DNA of 64,000 nt from Candidatus Iainarchaeum sp. (GCA_030649735.1 JAUSFL010000035.1:1-64000), one strand, 5' to 3'. Shown: positions 12,994-22,276, counted from the stretch's first letter. Notes: a model not told the origin generated them from the letters alone. Translations and numbers: made by a program.

Positions 12994-13785
12994 ATGTTCA
13001 AGGCATTGGAAAAGTATTCCGGAGTTTTCAAGATAGAATTAATTGACTTTTTCCAAAGCAAATGGGACGTGATTTTCGGCTTTCTTTTCCTTGGAATAGT
13101 GATTTTTGTATTCTACCAGCTTTGGGCATTGGGTTTTGCGCAAAAGGCAATTCCAGGATACTCGCTTGCAAAACTGGTTTTTTACGTTGCAATTGCAGAA
13201 AGCGTCACGATTTCAACAATCAGGATTTACAAAATCATTGATGACGACTTGAAAAAAGGCCTTTTGACAAATTACCTTTCAAAGCCGGTCAATTATGTCT
13301 TCTTTCAGTTCTCGCGCGCCTTGGGAAAAAGCGCAATCACTTTATTCATCAATCTTGCATTGACTCTTGCATTCTGTTTTTTGCTTTTCGGCTTTTTTCC
13401 ATTCTCTCTCTTGGAATTTGCGGCAGTTATTTTTGCGAGCATTTTTTGCCTTTGCCTTTTGGTTCTTGTCGGGGTTTTTTTCGGGCTTTTGGGATTTTAC
13501 ACTGAAGACAGCTCCGCATTCTATTTTGTTTACAGCAAGGCAATCTACATTTTCGGCGGCCTTGTTTTCCCATTAGACCTTTACCCGCAGTGGCTTAAGT
13601 CAATCTCGGACTTTTTGCCATTCAAGTGGGCTGTTTTTGCCGCTGGAAAGCTTGCAATTTCCTTTTCCACTGACTTTTTTATCGAGGTTTTGCTGATGCA
13701 ATTGTTCTGGATTGCAGTGTTTGCCGGGCTTTGCCTTTTTGTTTTTTCAAGGATTTCAAGGAAGGTTTTCATCAATGGCGGTTGA
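12994..13785 (+). CDS. ABC-2 type transporter permease 1
   Basis: About six transmembrane helices with the layout of ABC-2 family permeases (DUF990-like): cytoplasmic N-terminus, DDDLKKGLLTNYLSKPVNYVFFQFSR coupling segment, and FGGLVFPLDLYPQWLKSISDFLPFKWAVFAAGKL before the last helix. It pairs with permease 2, 12 nt downstream. The likely ATPase (14908-15897) is encoded on the opposite strand, convergent. The exported substrate cannot be told from sequence; lipids, polysaccharides or drugs are typical. Confidence 0.85.
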   Translation: MFKALEKYSGVFKIELIDFFQSKWDVIFGFLFLGIVIFVFYQLWALGFAQKAIPGYSLAKLVFYVAIAESVTISTIRIYKIIDDDLKKGLLTNYLSKPVNYVFFQFSRALGKSAITLFINLALTLAFCFLLFGFFPFSLLEFAAVIFASIFCLCLLVLVGVFFGLLGFYTEDSSAFYFVYSKAIYIFGGLVFPLDLYPQWLKSISDFLPFKWAVFAAGKLAISFSTDFFIEVLLMQLFWIAVFAGLCLFVFSRISRKVFINGG

Positions 13786-13797
13786 GGTTGGATTAAG

Positions 13798-14583
13798 ATG
13801 CTGAAAACTTTGGATTTTGTGCTTTGTGCCTGGAAGCTCCAGTTCAAGACTTTGTTTGAGTACAAGAAAAGCTTCGCAATTTCAGCAATCACAATGGTAG
13901 TGAATGACTTTTTCATGGTTTTCTTCTGGTATGTTTTCTTCAATGTAATGCCAAAGATTGCTGGCTGGGGCTTGAATGAAACAATCCTTTTGGTTGGGTT
14001 TACAGCAACTGCCTTTGGAGTTTATGCATTGCTTTTTGCGGGAGCGAGAAACTTCAACGAGTTTGTCGCAAACGGAGAACTGGATTTTTTCCTTTTGAAG
14101 CCAAAAAACATCCTGCTGCACGTCTGTGTCTCAAAAACAGACATTTCCGCCGCCGGAGAGTTTGTTTTTGGCTGGATTTGCCTTTTGATTTCCGGCTATT
14201 TCAGCCTTGGAAACTTCATTTTGTTCAATGCATTTGCTTTTTTGAGCGGAATAATTTTTGTCTTCACTTTCATCCTGATAAGCCTGCCCGCGTTCTTCAT
14301 TCCAAAAACTGACGTTTTATACCACAACTTGTGGAATTCCACAATTCATTTTGCGACATACCCGACAGACTTCTTTTCAGGCTTTGTAAAGTTCATTCTG
14401 GTCTTTATTATTCCGGCATTTTTCATTACCACTCTTCCAGTCCAGACACTGACTCATTTTTCCTGGATGAGCGTCTTAATTTTGTTTGCTTTCGCAATTG
14501 TTTTTGGATTTACAGTAAGCTTTTTGTTCAAGTTGTGCCTTAAAAGATACGAGTCCGGCAATTCAATTGCATTGAGAACTTGA
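13798..14583 (+). CDS. ABC-2 type transporter permease 2
   Basis: A 261-residue membrane protein of the same general ABC-2 class, with the NGELDFFLLKPKNILLHVCVSK coupling region after helix 2 and YPTDFFSGFVKFILVFIIPAFFITTLPVQTL near the last helix. Two different permeases plus one ATPase form the usual heterodimeric exporter. Very short spacing to permease 1 and to mazG downstream points to one operon. Confidence 0.85.
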   Translation: MLKTLDFVLCAWKLQFKTLFEYKKSFAISAITMVVNDFFMVFFWYVFFNVMPKIAGWGLNETILLVGFTATAFGVYALLFAGARNFNEFVANGELDFFLLKPKNILLHVCVSKTDISAAGEFVFGWICLLISGYFSLGNFILFNAFAFLSGIIFVFTFILISLPAFFIPKTDVLYHNLWNSTIHFATYPTDFFSGFVKFILVFIIPAFFITTLPVQTLTHFSWMSVLILFAFAIVFGFTVSFLFKLCLKRYESGNSIALRT

Positions 14584-14592
14584 GGTGGGAGA

Positions 14593-14907
14593 ATGGGTTT
14601 TAAGAAAGCGCAAAAAGACGTTGAAGAATGGGTTTCGCAATACACTGAAGGCTATTGGCCGCCCTTGGCAATAATTTCAAGGCTTACTGAAGAGACAGGC
14701 GAGCTTGCTCGCGAAGTGAACCATCGCTTTGGTCCCAAAAAGAAAAAATCCACTGAAGAAAATGCCGAAGTCGCTGACGAAATCGCTGATGTGATTTTCA
14801 CCTTGTGCTGCCTTGCAAACTCTCAAGGAATTGACCTTGATGAGGCTTGGGAAAAAATGATGCAAAAATTAAGGACCCGCGACGACAAAAGGTTTGAAAA
14901 AAAGTGA
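14593..14907 (+). CDS. MazG-family nucleotide pyrophosphohydrolase
   Basis: A 104-residue MazG/dCTPase-like protein. IISRLTEETGELAREVNHRFG carries the ExxE pair and VADEIADVIFTLCCLANSQGIDL the ExxD pair that bind Mg2+ in the four-helix core. These enzymes hydrolyse (d)NTPs to (d)NMP and PPi, often to remove aberrant nucleotides. It has a ggtggga Shine-Dalgarno and lies 9 nt behind the permease. Its stop abuts the stop of the convergent ATPase gene without a gap. Confidence 0.9.
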   Translation: MGFKKAQKDVEEWVSQYTEGYWPPLAIISRLTEETGELAREVNHRFGPKKKKSTEENAEVADEIADVIFTLCCLANSQGIDLDEAWEKMMQKLRTRDDKRFEKK

Positions 14908-15897
14908 TTACTTTCTTTTGTAAATTTCTTCAATGATTTCCTCAACTGGCGGATCAGAGATTGTGATGTCTTCGATTCCCTCAAGCTTTGCGACTTCTTT
15001 CAAGAATTCCTTGATTGGCTTTTTCTTGCAGTCAACCTCTAGCTTGAATCCCAAGTCGTCCTTGGATTTTCTCAAGACCTTGCAGTTCTTGATTTTAAAA
15101 TCCTGCACTTTGTCCTCAAAAAGCACGCTCACGACTTTCTTGTTCAAGTAATTCCTTTTCAGCTCAGTGACTGAATTGTCATAAATTGTCTTTCCATGGT
15201 TGATTATCATTATTCTCTTGCAAAGGCTTTCAATGTCTGAAACATCATGCGATGTCAAAAAAATTGTTGTTCCTTCCTCTCGGTTCAATCTTTTGATTTC
15301 TTCGCGAAACTTGCGTTTGGCAATCAAGTCAAGGCCAATTGTCGGCTCGTCCAAGAACAATATTTCCGGATTGTGCAATAGCGATGCAATCAATTCGCAT
15401 TTCATTCTTTGCCCCAAGCTCAATTTTCTCACTGGCTGGTTGACGAATTCTTTCGCTTCCATTCTTTCAATCAATTCATCCCGACGCTTTTCAAATTGGG
15501 CTTTTGGGAGCTCGTAAATTTTTCCCATGAGCTCGAAAGAGTCCATTGCGGGCAAGTGCATCCATAACTGGCTTTTCTGTCCGAACACTGTCCCAATCTT
15601 GAAAGCGAGCTTTTGTCTTTGCTTCCACGGGTCAAAGCCAGCCACGCTTGCGCTTCCGCCGGATGGAGTTAAAATTCCAGTGAGCATTTTAATCGTTGTT
15701 GACTTTCCAGCGCCATTAGGCCCGATGAACGCGAGCATTTCCCCGCCTTCAACTTCAAAGCTTACTTTGTTGACTGCGTGAATTTTTTTCTTTTCAGAAC
15801 TCACAAGCGCTTTTAACGCGCCCGCAAGGCCCGGCTTTCTTTCACTAAACTCAAAGTCTTTGGAAAGTCCGCTGACTGTGATGATTGGCTCGCTCAT
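14908..15897 (-). CDS. ABC transporter ATP-binding protein
   Basis: Complete nucleotide-binding subunit: Walker A GPNGAGKSTTIKML, signature LSLGQRMKCELIAS, Walker B ILFLDEPTIGLD and the switch His in LTSHDV. A C-terminal extension after about residue 240 (VTELKRNYLNKKVVSVLF...) resembles the DUF4162-type domain of daunorubicin/ABC-2 exporter ATPases. It most likely powers the two permeases encoded convergently at 12994-14583, since no other ABC permease lies nearby. Confidence 0.9.
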   Translation of the reverse strand: MSEPIITVSGLSKDFEFSERKPGLAGALKALVSSEKKKIHAVNKVSFEVEGGEMLAFIGPNGAGKSTTIKMLTGILTPSGGSASVAGFDPWKQRQKLAFKIGTVFGQKSQLWMHLPAMDSFELMGKIYELPKAQFEKRRDELIERMEAKEFVNQPVRKLSLGQRMKCELIASLLHNPEILFLDEPTIGLDLIAKRKFREEIKRLNREEGTTIFLTSHDVSDIESLCKRIMIINHGKTIYDNSVTELKRNYLNKKVVSVLFEDKVQDFKIKNCKVLRKSKDDLGFKLEVDCKKKPIKEFLKEVAKLEGIEDITISDPPVEEIIEEIYKRK

Positions 15898-15965
15898 GCT
15901 AGAATCACGCGCTGGCAGAATTTAAAATTGCTGTTTTAAAAGAACTGAAAAGCCCAAAACCTGAT

Positions 15966-16526
15966 TTAATTCTTGACTTCTTTGATTTTTTCAAAAAGCC
16001 TTTCGAATTTTATGTAGCCTGATTTTTTGTTGAAGTGGCCAGCGCCTTTAACTATGATAAATTCCGCGCCGAGCTTTTCAGCCAATTCCTTGCCTTTTGC
16101 CAGTGGGACAAAAGGGTCGTTGTCTGAATGGAACACTACAAATTTTCTGCAGTTCTCTCGGATTTTCTTCCAATCGAACTCCCGCTCTGCAAAGCTGGCA
16201 TTCAATTTATCCAATTCAGAGTCTCCCAATTTTCCAATAAATCCAGAAATCAGGAATGCTGCCTGGATTTGCTTCGGGCTTTGCTCTAAAAGAGAAAGTA
16301 TGAAAGCGCAGCCAATGCTGTGCCCGATGATTATTGAGTTTTCATTCAATTCTCTTTCAAAGTCTTCAAAGCGTTTCATCCAGTTTTCCAGGCTTTGGCC
16401 TTCAGGCGTTGGAAATTCAGGCACAAAAACCTTGTTGTGCTCTTTAGTCAGCTGTGCCTTAAGCCAGGGAAACCAGTTTTCTTGAGGGTTTCCGAAAGCC
16501 CCGTGAATTATGAAAAAATTAGTCAT
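15966..16526 (-). CDS. Alpha/beta hydrolase, RBBP9/YdeN type
   Basis: Small serine hydrolase with the nucleophile elbow IIGHSIGCAFIL (Ser about residue 72), FHSDNDPFVPLAKG supplying the Asp, and KGAGHFNKKSGY supplying the His. FIIHGAFGNPQENWFPWL forms the oxyanion region. Family members hydrolyse small esters or peptides; the natural substrate is unknown. Probably one unit with the small gene upstream at 16540. Confidence 0.88.
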   Translation of the reverse strand: MTNFFIIHGAFGNPQENWFPWLKAQLTKEHNKVFVPEFPTPEGQSLENWMKRFEDFERELNENSIIIGHSIGCAFILSLLEQSPKQIQAAFLISGFIGKLGDSELDKLNASFAEREFDWKKIRENCRKFVVFHSDNDPFVPLAKGKELAEKLGAEFIIVKGAGHFNKKSGYIKFERLFEKIKEVKN

Positions 16527-16539
16527 AAGCTAAATTAGG

Positions 16540-16863
16540 TTAGTAAAGTATCTTATCCACTTCTTTTTCGATTAAAGAATCAAGGATTGCCGTGGTTTCA
16601 AAATCAAGGCTGCTTTTCCTGCGCACGAATTCTTTTTCTTCCCCGCGCACTACTCCATCAATGTATCTTCCGATAGAATTCCAGGGAACTCCGGGAAAAC
16701 TCATTTTCTCGGCTTTTTTGCGCGAATTGAAAACCACTGTTGCCCTGCCTTGGCCTGAAAGGCTTTTCAATTGCTTTTCAAGCGGCATTTTGACTGTTTC
16801 CGCGGGCTTTTCCAAATCCTGCCTTGGAGCATCAGTCCTTTTCAAAAAATCAAGCATTCCCAT
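16540..16863 (-). CDS. Unknown small soluble protein
   Basis: A 107-residue charged protein (MLDFLKRTDAPRQDL...KEVDKILY) with no membrane segment and no recognised family. It could start at either of two Met codons, 6 nt apart. The TATA-like TGTTTAAATATTAG on the minus strand (about 16893-16906) lies at the correct distance. It ends 14 nt before the hydrolase gene, so the pair is likely cotranscribed. Confidence 0.6.
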   Translation of the reverse strand: MGMLDFLKRTDAPRQDLEKPAETVKMPLEKQLKSLSGQGRATVVFNSRKKAEKMSFPGVPWNSIGRYIDGVVRGEEKEFVRRKSSLDFETTAILDSLIEKEVDKILY

Positions 16864-16958
16864 TTCATTTCACACAGAGTATTATAGCAAAAACTAATAT
16901 TTAAACATTATTTGAGAGCTTTAAAAACTGTCTTTTCATTCTTCATCCATTAACCGCA

Positions 16959-18011
16959 TTAATTCCCAAGTGCTTGCGAAATCCTGTCGCGTATGCCCTG
17001 CAAATAATCATTATAGTTGACTTGCTTTACTGTCCTTGATTCTGCAAGCGGTTTTTCGCCCTTGCTGTTCGCTGCGTTAAGAATCATTTGCTCATAACCG
17101 GCAGGCTCAATAAAACACATTTCTGTTTGAGTACGAACGCGCAATATTGAGGCTTCCGCGGGAGAGTAATCATCATACTTGCCGAACTGGGAAGCAGGAT
17201 AGTATTTTCCGTCATTTAGGTTCGCCAAATAAGTTGTTTTCTTTGACTTCAATTCTTCAACGCTTTTGAAACCGTCCACAAATTGGTCATTGTATTCTAT
17301 GATGCTAATGCAATTTTCCCTTGACGTTCTAGTGCTTTCGCATTCTGAAACTCCAGAGCACACTGGCTTTTCTACTATTCCAGTTCCTGCAATTGCCTGT
17401 CCTTTGCTGCAAAGGCTGCAGTATGGCGGGTTTATTGCGCCGTTAGTGCAGGAATTGTCAGGGCTTGAAATGCAAGTGCCATAATATTCTCTTTTAACTT
17501 CAGTGTTGACGCTGTTGTAAGGGAATAACGCCCACCTTTCAAACTCCAGGCCTTCTTCATTCACTTCTGGGGCAGAACTTGAAGACGGGATTTTTGCCTT
17601 GCTTAAATAAGAATAAGTGAACCAAGTTCCTGAACTGCAGGAATCGCATTGCGGCGGGTTTGAAGCGCCATTAGCGCATGCTTTTGGAACGCATTGATTG
17701 CCTTTAAGTTCGTCAGTGCGCCAGCATTCATTGCACATTGGCGGATTGGCTGCCTTGTTGTCGCATATTTTGCAATCAACCATTACTTTTGTTCCAGCTC
17801 CAGTTCCTCCGCCAGTTCCGCTGCCAGAACCGCCACTACCTCCAGAGCCAGTATTGCCTCCGCTTCCTCCAGAGCCATTGCCCAAACCGCCGTTTCCTCC
17901 ACCGGCAATTGCGTTAAAGTCATTTCTGTCTGCTCCATTAATTGGGCCTTGAGAGCAGCCGGCAAGCATTATTGCGGCCAAAACAATCAGGATTATTATT
18001 GCCTTTTTCAT
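16959..18011 (-). CDS. Lipoprotein with Gly/Ser linker and Cys-rich repeats
   Basis: Lipobox signal (IIILIVLAAIMLAGC) is followed by a Gly/Ser linker of about 45 residues and then a Cys-rich region with three copies of a motif of the form C.N.A.NPP.C..C (CDNKAANPPMCNEC, CANGASNPPQCDSC, CTNGAINPPYCSLC). The C-terminal half is a separate domain with fewer Cys (RVRTQTEMCFIEPAGYEQM). It is probably displayed on the surface, stabilised by disulfides or metal. No family known. The Gly/Ser stretch is GC-rich and repetitive at DNA level. Confidence 0.78.
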   Translation of the reverse strand: MKKAIIILIVLAAIMLAGCSQGPINGADRNDFNAIAGGGNGGLGNGSGGSGGNTGSGGSGGSGSGTGGGTGAGTKVMVDCKICDNKAANPPMCNECWRTDELKGNQCVPKACANGASNPPQCDSCSSGTWFTYSYLSKAKIPSSSSAPEVNEEGLEFERWALFPYNSVNTEVKREYYGTCISSPDNSCTNGAINPPYCSLCSKGQAIAGTGIVEKPVCSGVSECESTRTSRENCISIIEYNDQFVDGFKSVEELKSKKTTYLANLNDGKYYPASQFGKYDDYSPAEASILRVRTQTEMCFIEPAGYEQMILNAANSKGEKPLAESRTVKQVNYNDYLQGIRDRISQALGN

Positions 18012-18151
18012 GATCTAAAGTTTTTAGCGCTCTTTTATTTAAAAGCCTTTCTTGGCTTGTTTTTAATCGGCCTTGTAACTTAGAGTTTTTTAAACAATGC
18101 TTGAGATTATTATTTGAAGGTTTTTTCTTGGGTGCGGTTTTTGAGACTTCA

Positions 18152-19273
18152 ATGAGTGTTGCGCAAGCCGTAAAGCTCGCCAAAGTCAATGTCTTTCCAA
18201 TGTATCCAATCACTCCAGCCACGCACATTGCTGAAGAAATTTCCAAAATGGTTGCAAATGGGGAAATTAATACTGAAGTGATTACTGTGGAAAGCGAGCA
18301 TTCCGCGCTTTCAGCGGCAATGGGGTCTATTGCTTCAGGCGCCCGCACTTTTACGACAACCAGTTCTCAAGGCCTGGCTTTAATGTTTGAAATTTTGCCG
18401 ATAATTTCCGGCAATAGATTGCCAATGGTAATGGCGGTTGCAAACAGGGCTCTTTCGGCGCCAATCAATATTTGGAACGACCATTCTGACGCTGTTTCCT
18501 GCAGGGACCAAGGCTGGATTCAATTATGGGTTGAAAGCTCTCAAGAGGCATTGGACGCTACAATTCAGGCCTTTAAAATTTCTGAAGACCTTTCAGTGCA
18601 GTTGCCTGTAATGGTAAACCTTGACGGTTTTACACTATCGCATGTTTTTGAGCCGGTTGACGTGCCAGAGCAAAAGAAAGTTGATTCTTTCCTGCCGGAA
18701 TTTGCGCCAGTGAATATTTTAGACCCGAAAAACCCAAAAACTTTTGGCCCGATTGCTTTCCCGAACGTTTACATGGAATTCCGCAAGGATTTGGATGATG
18801 CAATGCTTGCTTCAGAGGCAGTTATTGAAAAAGCCAATAAGGATTTTGCAAAAATTTTCAATCGCTCTTACGGAGACGGCCTTTTAGACTTGTATAAAAT
18901 GGAAGACGCGGAGTTTGCAATCATTGGAATGGGCTCTCTTTGCGGCACAGCGCGTTCTGTAATTGACAAATTGCGCAAAGAAAAGAAAAAAGTTGGCTTG
19001 ATAAGGCTTCGCACTTTACGCCCTTTCCCTAAAGCCCGCTTGCTTAAGGCCTGCAAAAATTTGAAGGCATTGGCTGTTATTGACAGGCATGTTTCTTACG
19101 GTTTTGAAGGCCCATTGCTCACTGATGTTCGTTCTGCATTTTTTGAAGAAAAGAAACGGCCTTTCATTAATGGCTTTATTGCAGGGCTTGGCGGGAGAGA
19201 CATTACTGAACAGCATTTGCAAAAGGCATTAGAGCTTGCAATGCAGGAAAAGCAAGGCGAGTGGTTGTTTTGA
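18152..19273 (+). CDS. porA: Pyruvate:ferredoxin oxidoreductase alpha subunit
   Basis: Alpha subunit with the conserved opening AQAVKLAKVNVFPMYPITPATHIAEEI and TVESEHSALSAAMGSIASGARTFTTTSSQGL. Binds with PorB around thiamine diphosphate to decarboxylate pyruvate. Start is uncertain: TATA GTTTTTTAAAC at 18084-18094 puts transcription near 18116, ruling out most of the track's upstream extension; ATG 18152 and TTG 18128 are both possible. Length about 373 fits the family. It overlaps porB by 4 nt if the latter starts at TTG 19270. Confidence 0.9.
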   Translation: MSVAQAVKLAKVNVFPMYPITPATHIAEEISKMVANGEINTEVITVESEHSALSAAMGSIASGARTFTTTSSQGLALMFEILPIISGNRLPMVMAVANRALSAPINIWNDHSDAVSCRDQGWIQLWVESSQEALDATIQAFKISEDLSVQLPVMVNLDGFTLSHVFEPVDVPEQKKVDSFLPEFAPVNILDPKNPKTFGPIAFPNVYMEFRKDLDDAMLASEAVIEKANKDFAKIFNRSYGDGLLDLYKMEDAEFAIIGMGSLCGTARSVIDKLRKEKKKVGLIRLRTLRPFPKARLLKACKNLKALAVIDRHVSYGFEGPLLTDVRSAFFEEKKRPFINGFIAGLGGRDITEQHLQKALELAMQEKQGEWLF

Positions 19274-20187
19274 CTATTAACGGATTGGAAGAGTTTGAAG
19301 GCTTTGCATCAGGCCATAATGCCTGTTCAGGCTGCCTTGAGGCTTTAGTGCTCAGGCACGTGATTAAGGCGAGTGGACCGAACACCATTGCTGTTTCAGC
19401 GACTGGCTGCATGGAAGTAATTAGCACTGGCTTTCCGCAAACTTCCTGGCAAATTCCATGGATTCACTCTGCCTTTGAGAACGCTTCTGCAGTTGCTTCA
19501 GGAATTGATGCCGCATTAAAGGCTTTGGGAAAGCGGGAAAACGTGAACATCATAGTTTTTGGCGGCGATGGAGCGACTTTTGACATTGGCTTTCAATCGC
19601 TTTCTGGCGCAATGGAGCGCGGCCACAAGTTCTTGTACATTGTTACAGACAATGAAGCCTACGCCAACACTGGGGTTCAAAGAAGCAGTGCGACTTTTCC
19701 ATTCGCCAACACTACAACAACTCCGGCCGGCAAGAAAAGCTCTGGAAAGCTCGAGCCAAAAAAGCCATTGGATTTAATTATGGCGGCTCACGGAATTCCT
19801 TACATTGCCACTGCAACTCCGGCAAATGCCTTGGACATTTCCCGCAAAGTGAAAAAGGCGCTTTCAATCAATGCGCCGACTTTACTTCACGTGCTTTCCC
19901 CATGCGTTAAAAGCTGGGGTTATGCAGGCCCTAATGGCGTTGACTTGGCAAGGCTTGCAATCCAAACCCGCGTGTTTCCTTTAATGGAAATTGAAAAAGG
20001 CGTTCTAACTTTCACGCAAAAAGTCGAAAAGCAAAACGCAAGGCCTGTTGAAGAATACTTGATGCCTCAAAATCGCTTCAAGCATTTGACTCCGGACTTG
20101 ACAAGAAAAATCCAAGAGTACGTGAACGCGCGCTACGAGTTCTTGGAAAGCATTGAAGGAAAGAAAGCGTTTGACGTGCTTTACTGA
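19270..20187 (+). CDS. porB: Pyruvate:ferredoxin oxidoreductase beta subunit
   Basis: Thiamine-diphosphate-binding subunit: FGGDGATFDIGFQSLSGAMERGHKFLYIVTDNEAYANTG carries the GDG...N diphosphate/Mg2+ motif. Cysteines of the [4Fe-4S] cluster are visible in HNACSGCLE, TGCMEV and SPCVKSW. The track starts at GTG 19261; the TTG at 19270 overlaps the porA stop (TTGA) and has a GTGG signal before it, like PyrI in this window. Works with PorG and PorD encoded at 8.8-9.7 kb. Confidence 0.93.
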   Translation: MTINGLEEFEGFASGHNACSGCLEALVLRHVIKASGPNTIAVSATGCMEVISTGFPQTSWQIPWIHSAFENASAVASGIDAALKALGKRENVNIIVFGGDGATFDIGFQSLSGAMERGHKFLYIVTDNEAYANTGVQRSSATFPFANTTTTPAGKKSSGKLEPKKPLDLIMAAHGIPYIATATPANALDISRKVKKALSINAPTLLHVLSPCVKSWGYAGPNGVDLARLAIQTRVFPLMEIEKGVLTFTQKVEKQNARPVEEYLMPQNRFKHLTPDLTRKIQEYVNARYEFLESIEGKKAFDVLY

Positions 20188-20706
20188 TTAAGCATTTCTT
20201 AAAATCAGCACGCAATAAGTTTCGCTTTTGTCAGGAAAGCTTGTTCCGCCATCGCCGCATTGCATTTCGCCAGTGGCAATGCTTTGGTTCTGCAAGTCTG
20301 CTGCAAGTCTTTTTGCAGCATCGCAGATTATTCCAAGTCTTGCTCTTTGGGAATTGCCGGAATATCTTAAAATTACATTATTTTCCGTTTGGATGAATTG
20401 AAAAGTATTGTTTGCTGAAAAATCGCCTTTCCCAATGCAAAGCTGCGTGGGCGAAATGTTCTTTGACTGCTGTGCGATTGATTTCCCGTTTAGGGTTGGG
20501 TTCATTTTATTGAATGTTGTTAGCGGGCTTTCAAGGTATCTTGTGTTGTTTAATAAGCCATACTTAACACGGTCCGCCGCTACTTTGTCTACTGGAATGC
20601 CCCCCTCTCCAATTGGGCCAAATCCGGGAGATAAAACAAGAAATATTATTGCGGCCAGTAAGATTATTATTAAAATTGCGATTCCAATCTTTTGAATTCT
20701 ATTCAT
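20188..20706 (-). CDS. Membrane-anchored protein, unknown
   Basis: One N-terminal transmembrane helix (IGIAILIIILLAAIIFLVLSP) and an outside domain of about 135 residues with cysteines in pairs (QLCIGKG, GIICDAA, MQCGDGG, YCVLI) suited to disulfides. Several Asn-x-Ser/Thr sites occur. No family recognised. It abuts the porB stop convergently and follows the MFS transporter on the minus strand after 25 nt, so it may share that transcript. Confidence 0.65.
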   Translation of the reverse strand: MNRIQKIGIAILIIILLAAIIFLVLSPGFGPIGEGGIPVDKVAADRVKYGLLNNTRYLESPLTTFNKMNPTLNGKSIAQQSKNISPTQLCIGKGDFSANNTFQFIQTENNVILRYSGNSQRARLGIICDAAKRLAADLQNQSIATGEMQCGDGGTSFPDKSETYCVLILRNA

Positions 20707-20731
20707 GATTTAGAACAAGTGTTTTGTGTAT

Positions 20732-22276
20732 TTATTCTTTTGGCTTTTCCTTGCGCTTTCTTTTGACTATCTTGTCTGCTGTCTGGACAACGCCTTCGAT
20801 TGCGTGCTCTACTCTGTTATCTATTTCGTGCATTTCGTCCTTGATTATTTTCGGAAGTTTTGCAATGTTGTGGGCTGTTTTTTCAGTGCGCGTGGCGAGC
20901 GTTGTGATTAATTCGACTGTAAATCCCTTGAATGGGTTTCCGACTATGGCGTTGTAGAACATTTGCCTGTCCTTGATTTCTTCAACCAGCCTTACTTCCT
21001 TGATCCTGTTTTGGAAAACATACCACACGCCAATTCTTGCAAAAAAGCAAATCAGGAATATTGCCAAAAGATTTATCTTGAATATTAAAAAGTCATTCGG
21101 GATTATTGTCGCGAGAATTCCTCCAATCATTGCCCCGATGAAAACTCCGGTTCCGTTGAAAATGTTGTAGTATGCCGCGCAGCGCGTTCTTTTTTCAGGG
21201 GTTGTGGTGTCGAAGATGAAGTTTCCAGCCGCGAGGTTGAATCCAGCCCAGAAAAAGCCGGAAATGAAGAATTCGCAAAGGAAAATCAGCACCGGGTCCT
21301 TGAACAAGAACCAGTATAATGGAATTAATGAAACCATTAGTCCGCAAACCCGCAGGATTTTTTGGTTTCCAAAGCGGTCTGCTATTGGCCCCCAATATTG
21401 CATCATGAAAAGCGTTGAAATCATTGGCGCTATTGCGATTAGGGTAAAAGTCAAATAGTCAAAATGCAAGTATCTTAATTGGTAGACTGCAAAGAATGGC
21501 GCCGCAATGTTGACTGCCAATGAAAGGCAGCTTACGTAAAGCACGAAGTTTCCAAAATTATTGCTGCGCATTTTGCTGATGAATTGCGGAAATGTGAATT
21601 GGGCGGCCCTATTTGGGATGAACTGCGGGTCGTGCATTTTCATCAGGAAGTGGCGTGAAATCATTCTTGCAAGAAAGCTTATGAAAAACAATGCGGCAAA
21701 GCCGTACAGTATTTTGCTTTGCGGGAAAATGTTCAGGTAAAATCCCGCAAAAAGAGTTATTAGAAGAGTTATTGTTCCTGCTGCCGCGTTTCGCATTCCA
21801 AAATAAGTTCCCCGGTTTTCAATGGGCACTAAATCCCCCATCAGGCTTTGCCAAATTGGGCCGACAATTGCGCCGAAAACCGTGAACATTGTGTAAAATA
21901 TTATCACAAACCATACAATCCAGGAAGAATTCAATCCAGTGAAAATGAAAGGCGCGAGCAGTATTGGAATCCAGGTTATTGCCTGCAGGAACACGAAAAT
22001 TCCAATGAGTTTTTTCCTGTCTTTCACGATTTCCAAAAGCTCTGAAGAAAGCAGTTGAATCCATGCTGAAAGCAATTGCGGTATTGAAACAAGCATTGAG
22101 ATTTGAAAATTAGTGGCTTTTAATGCGACAGCAAAGGCGTTCATGAAGTTGATTCCAGCGCCTTGCATTACATTGAATGCCATTGCGTCCTTGACTGAAG
22201 CGTCAAGGCTTTTTTTGACTTTTTCCCCTTTTTCTTTTTGAATTCCAGCTATCTTTTGCTTTTCTAAAGAATCCAT
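20732..22276 (-). CDS. Major facilitator superfamily transporter
   Basis: About 12 transmembrane helices in a 514-residue protein. The loop GPIADRFGNQKILRVCG matches the MFS motif A between helices, and VGPIWQSLMGDLVPIENRGTYFGMRNA is typical of MFS proteins. A long cytoplasmic charged tail follows (VEHAIEGVVQTADKIVKRKRKEK). Substrate unknown. The gene is transcribed away from ftsZ; the AT-rich region upstream is shared between the two. Confidence 0.85.
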   Translation of the reverse strand: MDSLEKQKIAGIQKEKGEKVKKSLDASVKDAMAFNVMQGAGINFMNAFAVALKATNFQISMLVSIPQLLSAWIQLLSSELLEIVKDRKKLIGIFVFLQAITWIPILLAPFIFTGLNSSWIVWFVIIFYTMFTVFGAIVGPIWQSLMGDLVPIENRGTYFGMRNAAAGTITLLITLFAGFYLNIFPQSKILYGFAALFFISFLARMISRHFLMKMHDPQFIPNRAAQFTFPQFISKMRSNNFGNFVLYVSCLSLAVNIAAPFFAVYQLRYLHFDYLTFTLIAIAPMISTLFMMQYWGPIADRFGNQKILRVCGLMVSLIPLYWFLFKDPVLIFLCEFFISGFFWAGFNLAAGNFIFDTTTPEKRTRCAAYYNIFNGTGVFIGAMIGGILATIIPNDFLIFKINLLAIFLICFFARIGVWYVFQNRIKEVRLVEEIKDRQMFYNAIVGNPFKGFTVELITTLATRTEKTAHNIAKLPKIIKDEMHEIDNRVEHAIEGVVQTADKIVKRKRKEKPKE

